Part shown: piece after piece, positions 11,322 through 21,600 of the stretch
How the letters are laid out: each line of letters opens with the position of its first letter
How positions within the stretch are numbered: position 1 is the stretch's first letter
Source of the DNA: Condylostoma magnum
Taxonomy: Eukaryota; Ciliophora; Heterotrichea; Heterotrichida; Condylostomatidae
DNA: 35,989 bases
Direction of reading: 5' to 3'
NCBI GenBank assembly: GCA_920105805.1
Contig: CAKKTI010000210.1
Location: 1-35,989 of the forward strand
Notes under the pieces: model-generated
Seen by the model: only the letters and a program-made list of their open reading frames with translations
Databases searched by the model: none
Told to the model about the DNA's origin: nothing
Translations under genes and position numbers: made by a program

Positions 11322-11340
11322 TATATAACACAGCAATAAC
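11322..11340 (+). repeat. 19-base direct repeat, copy 2
   Basis: Exact copy of the 19 bases at 11279-11297. It ends 31 bases before the P2X start codon. Confidence 0.8.
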
Positions 11341-11371
11341 TCTAATCTAACAAAAATAACACCTACTAAAA

Positions 11372-12487
11372 ATGTTCAGACGTATTTTCGGTGCTCCACC
11401 TTCCCAGGTCCTTCCCTACTAATCCCAACGAATCCTCAGAATAAAAGACGTGTTACTAGCCTTAGTCTACAACCTCTTACTCCTAATAGCCTTAAGCTAT
11501 TACATAATTTACGTAATGATTATACTAAGAAAGTGATCTGATACAACAAGTGATATTGGCTGAGTGTACTACTAAGCAAGAGGCAAGGTTTTTACTGAGG
11601 ACAACGAGGGTAATATATCAGCCTGAGACGCAACAGATTTAATTTCTCCTTCCTAAGACTCCACTGGCTTTTTCGTCCCAGTCCACCTATTCCGTATAAG
11701 AAACTAACGTATGGACTACTGTACAACTGCATGCGTGAACAATCAGGACTGTGTGGATGATCCCCCATTAAGAATAGGAAGATGCGAGGCTAATGGATAC
11801 TGCAGTGAGTTGCAATGATGCCCGAATATGGACCAGGGGTCCACCTAAGGCATTGAGAGCATTCGTCTATAAGGAATTGAAAACATTCACTTGTACATTT
11901 GAACAGGAATTGCGTTTGATTAATACAACAGCCCTGATTACTCTAATAATGAAGATGAAGCTTTGACGAGATATGATAGTGACAATGCTGTTGATTTCAG
12001 GTTTAGGGATATTTTAAATGAGGCTGATATTAACTAAATTGAGGATATTAGGTATACAGGGGCTATTATTCATATGAAGATGAAATGGAATTGTAATATC
12101 AATGACTCTGACTGCGATCCTAGTCCTTCTTGAAGTAGGAAGGATGCGAAGGATATACAGGCACCGATTATTGTAAACAGAGTTGAGCATTAGTACATAG
12201 ACGGTGAGCTGGTAAGAGATTATTACAGATGGATTATGGTAAAAGTGTATGTAGACAGTTCTGGGGTTGGGTGGAAAATTTCCCTTGTTAACATTGTACT
12301 ATAGCTTGCGTCATTTTTAGCTATAACAGAACTTATCGTTTTTATTACTGATATGTATCTATGGTATTGCTTAAAAGGTAAGAAGAAGGATATCATGAGA
12401 GGGTTTAAACTTATTGATAGTGTTGATTTTACTGATAAAAAAGATAGGCTTGATTATATTTTAACTAGGAGAAAAGAAATTGAGTGA
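11372..12487 (+). CDS. P2X-type ATP-gated cation channel
   Basis: 371 residues with the P2X layout: short cytoplasmic N-terminus, TM1 (VLLALVYNLLLLIALSYYII), a large cysteine-rich ectodomain, TM2 (ISLVNIVLQLASFLAITELI) and a cytoplasmic tail. Family marks include the post-TM1 stretch IGWVYYQARGKV, WDATDLISPSQDSTGFFVPV (cf. WDVADYVIPPQGENSFF), and the cysteine pattern DYCTTACVNNQDC, GRCEANGYCSELQWCPNM and NCNINDSDCDP. The ligand Lys in 'LIKAYGIR' has a counterpart in WIMVKVYVD, but the first two ATP-site lysines (KxK after TM1) appear as Gln and Arg. ATP sensitivity may therefore differ from animal channels. The chosen end is TGA 12485-12487; the frame stays Cys/Trp-rich to a TAA at about 12741, so a longer tail is possible. 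Confidence 0.87.
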
Positions 12488-12912
12488 ATAATGTATTAAG
12501 GTTTGGTTATAAAGTTCAGTTGTTTTGATAGGTTTTAGTACTGGGAGTGAATGGAGTTTCTATTTTTAGCTAAAGCTTCTTGTCGTTTTTACAAGTGGTT
12601 AATCTGATCCTTTAGGTTTTATAAGGTAGTGTTGTTGTATTTATTAAAAGAGTCATTTCAGTGGAGAATTCGTTGTTCGTGAGTTTTTAATTATTGTTCT
12701 TTTATATACAAGGTTTACTCTCGTTGTTATAAAATTTTATAAGGCTTCCCTTGCTTGAATTTAGTTAGTTAATTGTGAATTTTTTGGTGTTTTTTAGCTG
12801 TTTTTGGATTTGTAGTAGGTTATTTGATTTATCCATGCTGGTTTTAGAGTGTATTATAGTTAGATTGTAATTATTCCATGTTTTTTAGTACTTATTAAGC
12901 TTACTATATAGT
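12488..12912. other. Possible P2X C-terminal extension, otherwise spacer
   Basis: The region lies between the proposed P2X stop and the end of the convergent gene. Its first 250 bases, in frame with P2X, give a Cys/Trp/aromatic-rich peptide (SCFDRFQYWEW, RIRCSWVFNYCSF, VYSRCYKIL). This could be a membrane-anchored tail or chance translation. The rest is T-rich with no frame I can support. Confidence 0.35.
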
Positions 12913-13518
12913 TTAGACCTTTAGTTTATCAACATGACTAGCAATACTTTTTGTAAGTAAAGTGTCTTAAATCAATTCTAACACGATATTCCTGCACATA
13001 AAATGATTTACTTAATGATTGCACCATTACTCTTATTTATTCACATCATTCTATTACTCTTATAACTTTTCAGAGTGTGTCATAACTTATTTTTATAACT
13101 ATTAAATCATCTTGCATTTATTAAATATTTTCTCTTTAGCTTTATTTAATTGCTTGTTTCTAGAGTCTATGTTAAACTTCTTATATAGGATTTACTAAAA
13201 TCTAACTTTTAGCTATTGCATGCTCAAATCTACATGCTTAATATCATACTGTAATGATCTCTTTATCCTATTACCTTAAATATACCGTAACCTGGACAAT
13301 TCAGTTTGAATAGGCTTTGGACTCAAACTTTTAAGCAATTTTTGCCTTTTAGCATCTCTTTATTATGCAACTTTTCGCTTTGATGACTTATTACTCCTTC
13401 TTTTTAATCTATTCCCTTTATTTTATCTTAAATCTGATAAAGTCTTTTATAGCCTTTTCTTTTACTTGTATTTATCAATATACGACAAACTTGAATCTTT
13501 CTTAGATAAAGTTTACAT
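12913..13518 (-). CDS. Basic coiled-coil protein
   Basis: 201 residues. It starts MQTLSKKDSSLSYIDKYKQK. The N-terminal half is strongly basic (RLKRRSNKSSKRKVAQQRDA). The C-terminal half is helical and Gln-rich with coiled-coil character (NKAKEKIFNKCKMIQQLQKQ, SEKLQEQQNDVNKQEQ). No family is recognised. The stop is TAA 12913-12915. It begins 75 bases downstream of the PH-START gene on the same strand and in the same frame, so it would be a C-terminal extension of that protein if TAG 13594 were read as Gln. An internal Met and a different composition favour a separate gene. Confidence 0.65.
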
Positions 13519-13593
13519 CTTTTATTATACATAATAAATTAGTTACCTACGGAAACTGCTTTTATCTTAATAACAAAACACTACATAAACTAT

Positions 13594-15417
13594 CTAATTA
13601 CTAAATATATCTTTAAGGTTATATGGAACTAAAGAGTGAGCTTTATGAACCTCATCTCCTACTTATTTCATAATAGAGCCTCTTAGATCTTCATGTATAA
13701 TATAAGTTAGTAATGTTTACTTTTCTTGTATCTTATTAAGAATAAATGAGCATAGGTAAATATGCCCTCTTATTGAGTCGTTTTCAGGGTATGTCGGATT
13801 ATCTACTGATTGCATTGTTATAATAAATCGAGTTTCAGACAAGGGAAAGCATTTCTATAATACACAAAAGTCTCTAATTTATGCTTGTCCTATTTTTTTA
13901 TAATAAATTGAATTGAATTAAAGTTTATTTGGTAAAACTTCAATTATATTCGAAGAATCAATCAAACTATTATAATATTTTCCATTTAAAGGGTTTTTCA
14001 AGTACTATACCAATACTTTAATCTCCTCATTAATAATAATATCACTTCTTATAATAAATCTTCCCCCTGGAGCTTATTTTTGCATAGTATTCGCCTCTTT
14101 TATGCCATAATCCAATATTTATCAGTCATTTCCTGAATCTAGTAGTATTTCAGTTTCTTTTAAGGCATTTAACCCTAGAATCTCGTACTCAGTAAGTATA
14201 GGATCTGTGATTTCTCTATTGACTTAAGATCTTGTCTAAATGAATTTCAGCTCTGGAGAATCAGGCTCTGAGTATGATTCATTATCACTATAAGAGGGAT
14301 TCAAATAGAAAACTGTTCCTTCTATAAAGTGCTTTAAACATGTCAGAGAGTCTGGATTAGATAGTCCTGGGCTATCTTTTTTATACAGTCCGTATAAAGT
14401 AACTATTGTATTATTATGGCTTTACTCTATTATAAAGATTTGCTTCAGTTCAGGCTTATTCTTTTCTATTAGGTAAAAGTACTGGTCGTCGTGATAGAAT
14501 TTTTGTACTATTTCTTAGGAAATTAGTTTGGATTTATATTGATAGGTTAAGTGGAGGAAAACGTTCTACTAGCAGTCTATTAAGTATGGTTCTCAGGCTT
14601 TTCTAGAAAATGCATCATTTAAAACAGCCAAAACTTCTCCTATTTAGCAGTTTATTATAATTTTTGCTTTGAATTATACAGGGTCTTGGCTATATTTTGG
14701 AAAATACTTTGTAATTATAATTTCTAGGAAATTTTCGTTGTTTAGTTAAAAATAATTATTAAAAACACCACTTAAATAGATAAATAATGCTAAAAATCCG
14801 ACTATTTTTAGCATAGTTCCTACTGTAAACGTTACAAAATAGCAGAAGGCCGCAAAACATAGCATGAAAGTTATGAATTGTTTTTATTTATTATCATTTC
14901 CTTTATTCTAAACAACTTCATGGTAGACTGCTGATCCTTTTAGTCCTTTAACTACATAATCTTATTCCTTGATTCTATTAATTTGATGTTAAACACTATT
15001 TGGTATAATTTAAGTGGATAATTATTATATAAGTGATTCATTCATGATACTTTGATTTTATTGAGTATTTCTTTTACTTTTAAACTTATCTTCTCTTACA
15101 TTTAAGCTAGAGAAAAATCTCTCTCTTACTTACTAAGATGCTTGAAATAGTTAGTAATACCATTTGTTATACTGTTTTTAATTTTCAAATTTCAGAGTTA
15201 AAAGTACTTTATCATTTTTGCTTATTTATACAGCGTCTGGAAGTGTTCCTATAGAAACTGGTTTTACATCACAATTTGCTAATGATTCATCAAATCTGAT
15301 TTATTGAGATTGCTTGTCCTTGAAGTATTTTACTATATTATTCTTAAGTATGACATAACGTTTGTTTCAGATTAAATTACGTTTAACATAAAGTAAGTCA
15401 GAAATACTTCTTTCCAT
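13594..15417 (-). CDS. PH, membrane and START-domain lipid-transfer-like protein
   Basis: 607 residues. An N-terminal PH domain (DLLYVKRNLIWNKRYVILKN ... QKQYNKWYYQLFQA, residues about 5-95) is followed by a hydrophobic hairpin (FITFMLCFAAFCYFVTF and MLKIVGFLALFIYLSGVF, residues about 170-215). Next is a START-like segment around AFSRKAWEPYLIDCQ, then a clearer C-terminal START domain (residues about 400-600). The latter contains IGQAQIRDFCVLQKCFPLSE, RFIITMQSVDNPTYP, SIRGHIYLCSFILNKI and TYIIHEDLRGSIMKQV, matching the family's strand order. START domains bind sterols, phospholipids or ceramide; PH plus START suggests lipid transfer at a contact site, here anchored in a membrane. The stop is TAG 13594-13596. 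Confidence 0.85.
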
Positions 15418-15519
15418 TTTTACTAATATTAATGATAAGAAATGTTATAAGTTTGATATTAGTAAAATTGAAACATTTAGAAATTGACTGATTAATGTAC
15501 AAAAAGAAGTTTATTATAT
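15418..15519. other. Short spacer
   Basis: Just over 100 bases between the PH-START start codon and the end of the upstream minus-strand gene. It is AT-rich and presumably contains the promoter. No feature was recognised. Confidence 0.4.
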
Positions 15520-16492
15520 TCATATTACTGGCTCTCTTTCTACATGCAAATCAACTGATTGCCTTCCAGAAATTAAAACTAAATCTTCATTCATTATAAC
15601 TAAACCTGCATGATTCAACAGCAAGTAACACATTTTGGAATCTGATAAACTCTTCATAATCTATATTATCCAGTACTTATCTTAACAATCTAATAGTTTT
15701 AATTCTATGAAATTTATCTAAGCACTCTTAATCCGAAACAGGCCACCTCCTATCAATTTCACATATTTACGTAAAATACATAGGACATCTTGCTGAATTG
15801 AGATGCCAATCATCATTATGCGAGTAAATACTTCCCCTACTGTTAGCTTTATCACAGCTTATTTCTGTAAATGTAGCACAAACAGTTTAACACCTGCCGC
15901 ATGTCATATGAGTACATGCGTAATTTTTCATTCCTTTAACCCCGCACTCAGGATTAGGACACGACATTGTTGCCCCATCTTCCATAGCTTAATCCCATTA
16001 AATTTTCAAGTCTTTAAATTCAGCACATTCAAAATGCTTAGAAGTTGCTATTTCAACCTCCAAGTACTTCTCATAATCCCACTCGTACCCTTCTTAAGCA
16101 ACTGGCATTTCATTATAACATATATTACAACTCATCTTACCACAGCTAGGACGTTGACAGAAGAACCCACTCATATCGTTCATTTTAGGCCAAATTTCAA
16201 AGTACTTGCAGAAAGGGCATTCTTTTGCCATTTCATCATCACCTATGATAAACTCTTGCATTAGAAACATATAGGTGTTTAGCTGTTCACTGTCTAACTG
16301 TCTTTAAATTTCAACAGAATTAAGTGGAATTCTGCACTGGGTACATTTTGCTGGAAGATAATCTTAAGGTTGGCTCAGAATCATGTCGATGAAGTTTTGG
16401 CTGTTTTTAGAGCAAATATGATGGCCTTAGTCACATCTTATTCCTGTATGGTCTCTTTCTAAAACAGAGTTGCATGCAGGATATTTCATCAT
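15520..16492 (-). CDS. RBR/IBR-like zinc-binding protein, putative E3 ligase relative
   Basis: About 318 residues after removing a proposed 16-base intron (15661-15676). Zinc-ligand clusters run through it: MMKYPACNSVLERDHTG with CDQGHHIC (RING1-like), CTQC, CPFCKYFEIWP with CGKMSCNICYNEMP (IBR-like), then CPNPECGVKGMKNYACTHMTC followed by GRCQTVC. The last matches the Rcat 'G(x)nCtHMtC..C' box of RBR ligases. A conserved-looking tail follows (KMCYLLLNHAGLVIMNEDLV, SGRQSVDLHVEREPVI). RBR proteins transfer ubiquitin through a cysteine in Rcat; whether this one keeps that cysteine is uncertain because the spacing is divergent. The stop is TGA 15520-15522, followed after one codon by TAA TAA. 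The tandem ATG ATG at 16487-16492 makes the start ambiguous by one residue. Confidence 0.72.
15661..15676 (-). other. Proposed 16-base intron
   Basis: On the minus strand the sequence GTACTGGATAATATAG has GT and AG ends. Removing it shifts the frame by one and joins FHRIKTIRLLRQ to IMKSLSDSKMCYLLLNHAG, which is far more protein-like than the unspliced frame. Heterotrich ciliates are known for introns of about 15-16 bases. Confidence 0.6.
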
Positions 16493-16556
16493 CCTTTTCA
16501 GTTATCTTTACTTATATACTAAATTTAATAAATCGTTATGTTTATATTTTAACAGG

Positions 16557-16630
16557 GTTGTTTGGGTAATTAAGTGTTATTAGTATTTAATTGATTTTCT
16601 ACTATAGCTGATATACAAATCCCAAACAAC
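16557..16630. repeat. 10-base perfect inverted repeat in spacer
   Basis: GTTGTTTGGG at 16557-16566 pairs perfectly with CCCAAACAAC at 16621-16630, leaving a 54-base AT-rich loop. It sits in the 157-base spacer between the RBR start and the RFC stop. It could be a hairpin in the RFC 3' region, a small RNA, or a palindromic binding site. Confidence 0.6.
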
Positions 16631-16649
16631 TAAAAAACATATTTAATTA

Positions 16650-17678
16650 TCAAGCATTAATAATCTCCTGCGCAGTAGTAAACGCTTTAACCAAACAAAA
16701 CCTCTCGTCAGCTCCAGTGATTAGCATATGATCAACTTCCGCCAAGGTGCAACAAATTTTAGCCTTTTTTAAATCAGAAAGATCATTTTGCAAAATTGTG
16801 TCAAAGAACTGATTAATCAAAGCATCAGGGGACAATCCATCTAGAATCATCTCTTCCACAACTTCCTCCATGTCCTCAAATGATCCCCAGCATGTATTAA
16901 AGACATTATCAATTACTTCATCATTAACAACAGCTGCAGTCTCTTGAATCATCTCCGCAGTGATATCATTCCCATACAACTTCGAGGCACTTTACAAGGC
17001 TGTAATTGATTTCCTTAAATCTCCATCAGCTATGAAAATCGCAGAGTTTAAAGTGTCCTGATTATACCTAATACCTTCACTATCACAAATATACTACAAT
17101 CTCTAAAAATGCGCTTATTCTCCTATCGATTAAAACCTAAATTTAACACATCTTGACAGCAATGGATCAATCACCTTACTTATATAATTGCAAATCAAGC
17201 AAAATCTAGTGACTTAAGTAAACTTTTCAATAACACGTCTCAATGCGGACTGAGCGTCACTAGTAAGTAAATCAGCTTCATCTAATATAATGATTTTAAA
17301 TGCCGGACAGTCTTAGTCTTGATTCCTAGTAACCGCGACTTATGCAAACTTTTTAATTTTTTCCCTTACAACTGCAATTCCACGATCATCCGATGCATTA
17401 AGCTCCAGTACTCTCGTTTTGTATAAAGAATGCCCAAATAACTGCTTAGCAATTGCAAGTATAGTCGAGGTTTTACCAGTTCCAGGAGGTCCGTAGAACA
17501 GTAAATGCGGGAGTTGCTTTGATTCAATACATCGGTTAAGAGCTGAGACTACTTGGTCCTGATGGGCAATGTCGGATATAGTTTTAGGTCTGTACTTCTC
17601 AACCCAGGGCAGGTTTTACTCTGCGTTTGTTTATTAGGCCACTGGGGCTAGTGTGCTCTGGAAGTAAGATTGCTTCAT
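16650..17678 (-). CDS. Replication factor C small subunit (RFC4/yeast Rfc2-like)
   Basis: 342 residues, the normal length for an RFC small subunit. AAA+ clamp-loader motifs are intact: RFC box [12 protein letters not shown], Walker [24 protein letters not shown], Walker [14 protein letters not shown], sensor 1 TRFCLICNY, the SRC arginine finger [12 protein letters not shown], and sensor 2 region [11 protein letters not shown]. The C-terminal helical domain is present. With the other RFC subunits it loads PCNA onto DNA using ATP. The order of motifs best fits human RFC4/yeast Rfc2. It starts MKQSYFQS, 52 bases from the assembly gap. It ends with TGA TAA (16650-16652, then 16647-16649). Internal TAA/TAG read as Gln at conserved positions, for example in the VEKYRPK-proximal leader and after KKFA. 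Confidence 0.93.
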
Positions 17679-17730
17679 TTCTGGCGGGATTTTAGATAAA
17701 AATGAAAAGAATACCTGTGGAAGAGCCCTG

Positions 17731-17830
17731 NNNNNNNNNNNNNNNNNNNNNNNNNNNNNNNNNNNNNNNNNNNNNNNNNNNNNNNNNNNNNNNNNNNNNN
17801 NNNNNNNNNNNNNNNNNNNNNNNNNNNNNN
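17731..17830. other. Assembly gap (100 N)
   Basis: A run of exactly 100 N, a conventional scaffold gap of unknown true length. It removes the 3' part of the membrane-protein gene on the minus strand and possibly part of the spacer before RFC. Confidence 0.98.
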
Positions 17831-18298
17831 TATAAATAATCTTAGTCTATATATTGCAGCTTTAATAAATAACATTAATCTATCTAATATAATATGCGAA
17901 GGGACATTTATAAGGGTATCAGAACAAATCAGACAGTTAAAGATTGCAGCTCTTGCTGTTCCTACTATTATTGTCCAGTTTGTTAAGGAATATGTTAGAA
18001 ACAATGAAATAATACTAATAATTGATCTCATCATTGTATTTATAATAAAGTAAAGGAAGTGAAGGATCATTAATATTCCTATAAAAGATAAGGAGGCAGA
18101 CCATTGTTGTATTTTAAAAAGGGACATAAAAGCGAGACAGCAAGAAGAAAGCGATGCAAACCTGATAAATGTTATGATAAGGTAGTTTATCAAATAAGGA
18201 GATATCGTAAAAGAGATTTTAGGTTTTATATGACTGACACAAATTTAATACTATCAATATACAAGAAGTAGTATGGAGAGTATAAAGCTTCTATCCAT
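17831..18298 (-). CDS. Multi-pass membrane protein, 3' end lost in gap
   Basis: 156 residues are visible from MDRSFILSILLLVYW to the gap. The start looks like a signal peptide or first membrane segment. Further hydrophobic stretches are YLINYLIITFIRFASLSSCC, SASLSFIGILMILHFLYFII and SIISIISLFLTYSLTNWTII. Only two stop-type codons are used over this length. The last visible part is SHIILDRLMLFIKAAIYRLR. I do not recognise the family. The gene lies between the RFC gene and the cysteine-rich surface protein, all on the same strand. Confidence 0.6.
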
Positions 18299-18625
18299 TT
18301 ACCGGCTATACCATTGGGTGACAACAAGTTTTTTAGAAATTAATACATGTTTCTGAATAATTTTTGAAATATTTTGTTTATATATGGTTGGTAGATGCTT
18401 ATTCAAAGATTTTAGGGCATCAAATATAGAAGAGTAATCATAATACTTAGAAATGGGATATACTATAGATAGGATGCACTATGTTTAAAATATACACAAT
18501 TAAACTATTTTAAGCAATTATTACAGAGAATATATGAGTCATGTACAATAAATCTCTTTAATAAGCTTTAAATCATCTAACATATAAATAGGAAGAATAT
18601 ACAATTAAAAAATAAAGGTCTACTA
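18299..18625. other. AT-rich spacer
   Basis: About 330 bases between the end of the cysteine-rich protein gene and the start of the gap-broken membrane-protein gene. I see no convincing frame, repeat or RNA gene. Confidence 0.4.
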
Positions 18626-21600
18626 CTAACTAATTCTTCTTTTTTTAATCCATTCCTTTATTATTGTAATAACATTCAAAACCATAGTAATAAAACTTAC
18701 AATAATAGATACCAATATTCCAATACTAAGTAGAAACATAGCTATTAAAGATGCATTTTAGATTTCCTCAATGGTCATATTGTCTTATGCAAGATAGCTT
18801 AGGTTTAATGAAGCAGATACAATAGTGAACCATGAAAGTATATTAGAAAAATTCTCAATAGTTGAAAATTTAAAGGGGCTTATCATGACTAAATAGCAAA
18901 AGTACTGTTTAAAAATTACAGTTAAATTCAATACATTGAGAGCATAAAATTATGCATAAGGGTAATTCTACAAACAAACTAAGATCAAAGATAATACGAA
19001 TCTTTACAGGTTAGTAAACAAGATCACATTTTTAGATAGCACTGAGTTTTATTTTATCTAGTTCTATAATATGTAATTCTTATATAGCTGATCTTCATTA
19101 TTAGGGTCAAATTTCCTTAAATTAATATTCAAGATATAAATGTTTAATCCTATTACAGATATTCCTGATATACCTATCACTAAAGCATTAAAAGCATCAT
19201 TAAATTTGCCAAAGTTTGCTATGATTTAATCTAAAAGGCAAAATTAAACTCATAAATAAGCTTATAGTAATACTTATAAAAACACTTTAAAAACTAACAG
19301 GTCACACAGCTTTTTAATCAGTTACTTTCTCAAAATTAATTGAATACCTTTAGCAAATAATATCAGTATTCCTAGCGATGCTATTAAAGATAAGGCTGAT
19401 CCTGTATTTACAGTAAATATTCACGATAAGTCACTATAAGCAGATAACTATGTCAATTCCTCATCATTATAAAAAATAGTATAATAATTCGGGAAAAACA
19501 TAAGATTTGTATACGATAATGAATGAAAGAACTGCTATAATTGGTAATTTTAGTAAAAGTTCATATATTTTAGCATAGTAATGTACTGTTTCTACTCCAA
19601 AGATCTGAAAAGAAATCCTACTTCAAACCTAGGTGAAATACTTTGTAGTAAAACTTATAAAAACACAAGAATCCCAACAGCGTACATCAGTGCATTTCCA
19701 GCGATTTCAATTTAACTAATGTCTTCTCCTTTATAAGATGGTAGTTGATAAGTGATATCGTACTCCTCGCAGCTTAGACCCAATTAACTGTAAATCTCAT
19801 TATCATTCCTTATAATGAATTAGATGTTCTCGTTTTCTTTTATACTAGTCTCAAACTATACTATGAAATATATTTGATCCGTAAACACATTATCAGGCTC
19901 TTCTACAATAATTTGATAATTTATTTCATTGCTAAAGTTTATAATTAAAGATTATTCAAAGTTTCTCTAGAAAATCTTCTATGAAAATTCAGCTAAAAAG
20001 AAGTAATCGTAATCTTGCTGATTGTTATAGACAATGGAGACTTACGGCCTTTTATTCTATTAGCATTTCGTTCCCTAGCAAATTCAACCAGTCTCTTGAT
20101 TACACTACTCGTCACATCCATCACCAGATACAGTATTCCCGTCATCGCATTCGTATTCTCCGAAGTTTACACCATCTCCGCATACTTCTAAACAAATCTC
20201 ATTAAAGTCCTGCTAGAAACTCACCTTTTATTATCATTCATCATATTAGTAGTCAAAATTTGCGCCAAATCCTTCTAACTATGAGCACTGGATGCATTCA
20301 TTATTATAAAGTATAAAGCCATCATCACAGCTTTGACATATAACTTCTTCCTCTAAAACGCATTACTTGCAGTTTGATTAGCATGGATAACACTTAAAAG
20401 GGTTTTCTAGATAAAACCCATCACTGCAAATGCACTTATTATTAGAGATTTAAAAGTTTTCTATACATTTTTTGCATGTCGCATCGTTTTCAATGCAAGT
20501 TGGATCTATACTAATAAGAAAATCATTAGATCCAATGTGTACCTAGACATTTTGAGTATCATTGGTATCCAGCTCTAGCTAAAATTAAATCTGGAAAGAG
20601 TACTCACTTAATATATGCAAATAGTAGTTGATTATCTCATTATTATAAGCCAACTCTACCTACTCAGTATCAGAAGACTGATCAACTTGTATAATAAAGA
20701 AATTATTATCAATTCCCTTAAAGTAAGCTTCTGGAGTTAGTAATTAACCTTGTACCTCCTCTGAATTGCATTAATAATCACATCCATCTCCGTTTTCTAA
20801 GTTTCCATCATCACATTCATTTTACCATATATTTATGCCATCTCCACATATCTCACTACAATTATTGATGAGTAGTATTAGAGTAGGTTGATCAATATCT
20901 TTTAATGCATGTGTAAAATTAAAACCGAATCCTTGGAAATGACTGCATTGAGTACACTTGTCTTAAAACAGGATTTCATTATCAAAACACTGCAAGCAAT
21001 AGTTGTCTTATGAGATAAAGCCTCCTTCTCTACATACACAAAAGCCACCAATCATGTCAAATCCTTTATTACAGTCTGCACATGTACTTGGATCTATACA
21101 GTACCTACAATTTTCTTTACATTGAATGCAACTATCAGAGGAGGTTTCTAAGCCATATAGGCATTTTAAAGGACAACTTCCATTCCTATTCAAGTAGCCA
21201 TTTCAGCAGTTTTAACTCTATTTTGCTATTTCTAGTTATCTTTCAAGGGACATTCTATCAAATGAAAACAATAAATAATGGATCTCTCCAATAAAGCCTT
21301 GACCTAATATTATCTCAGGCTATGGGACTATACTAATACTATTCTAATAATAACTCGAGATAATCTAATCGTTATACAAAAGCTCTATTTAATATTTCTG
21401 CTCTTTACTATCATATCACCAAGTAAATCCAAGATAAATTCAATATTAAGGACTGGAAATATCCCCAATTTCAATACTTAAAACAGAGGGTTCAGGTTGA
21501 GAATAAATTGTTATCTAGCATACAAATCCGTAAAATGATTTCAGAATTTCAAACTAAGCATAGTTAGTGGCTCCATTTCCCATTCATAATATTTTTCCAA

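Larger units (their letters stand above)
10959..11371. other. AT-rich spacer upstream of P2X gene
   Basis: About 410 bases with no convincing frame on either strand. It contains the pair of 19-base direct repeats listed separately, close to the P2X start. It is unusually long for this window, where most spacers are below 100 bases, so regulatory content is likely. Confidence 0.45.

Noticed and set aside
15803-16264. 153-residue open frame on the plus strand
   Set aside because: It is antisense to the RBR-like gene, and its long openness is explained by that gene's codon composition.
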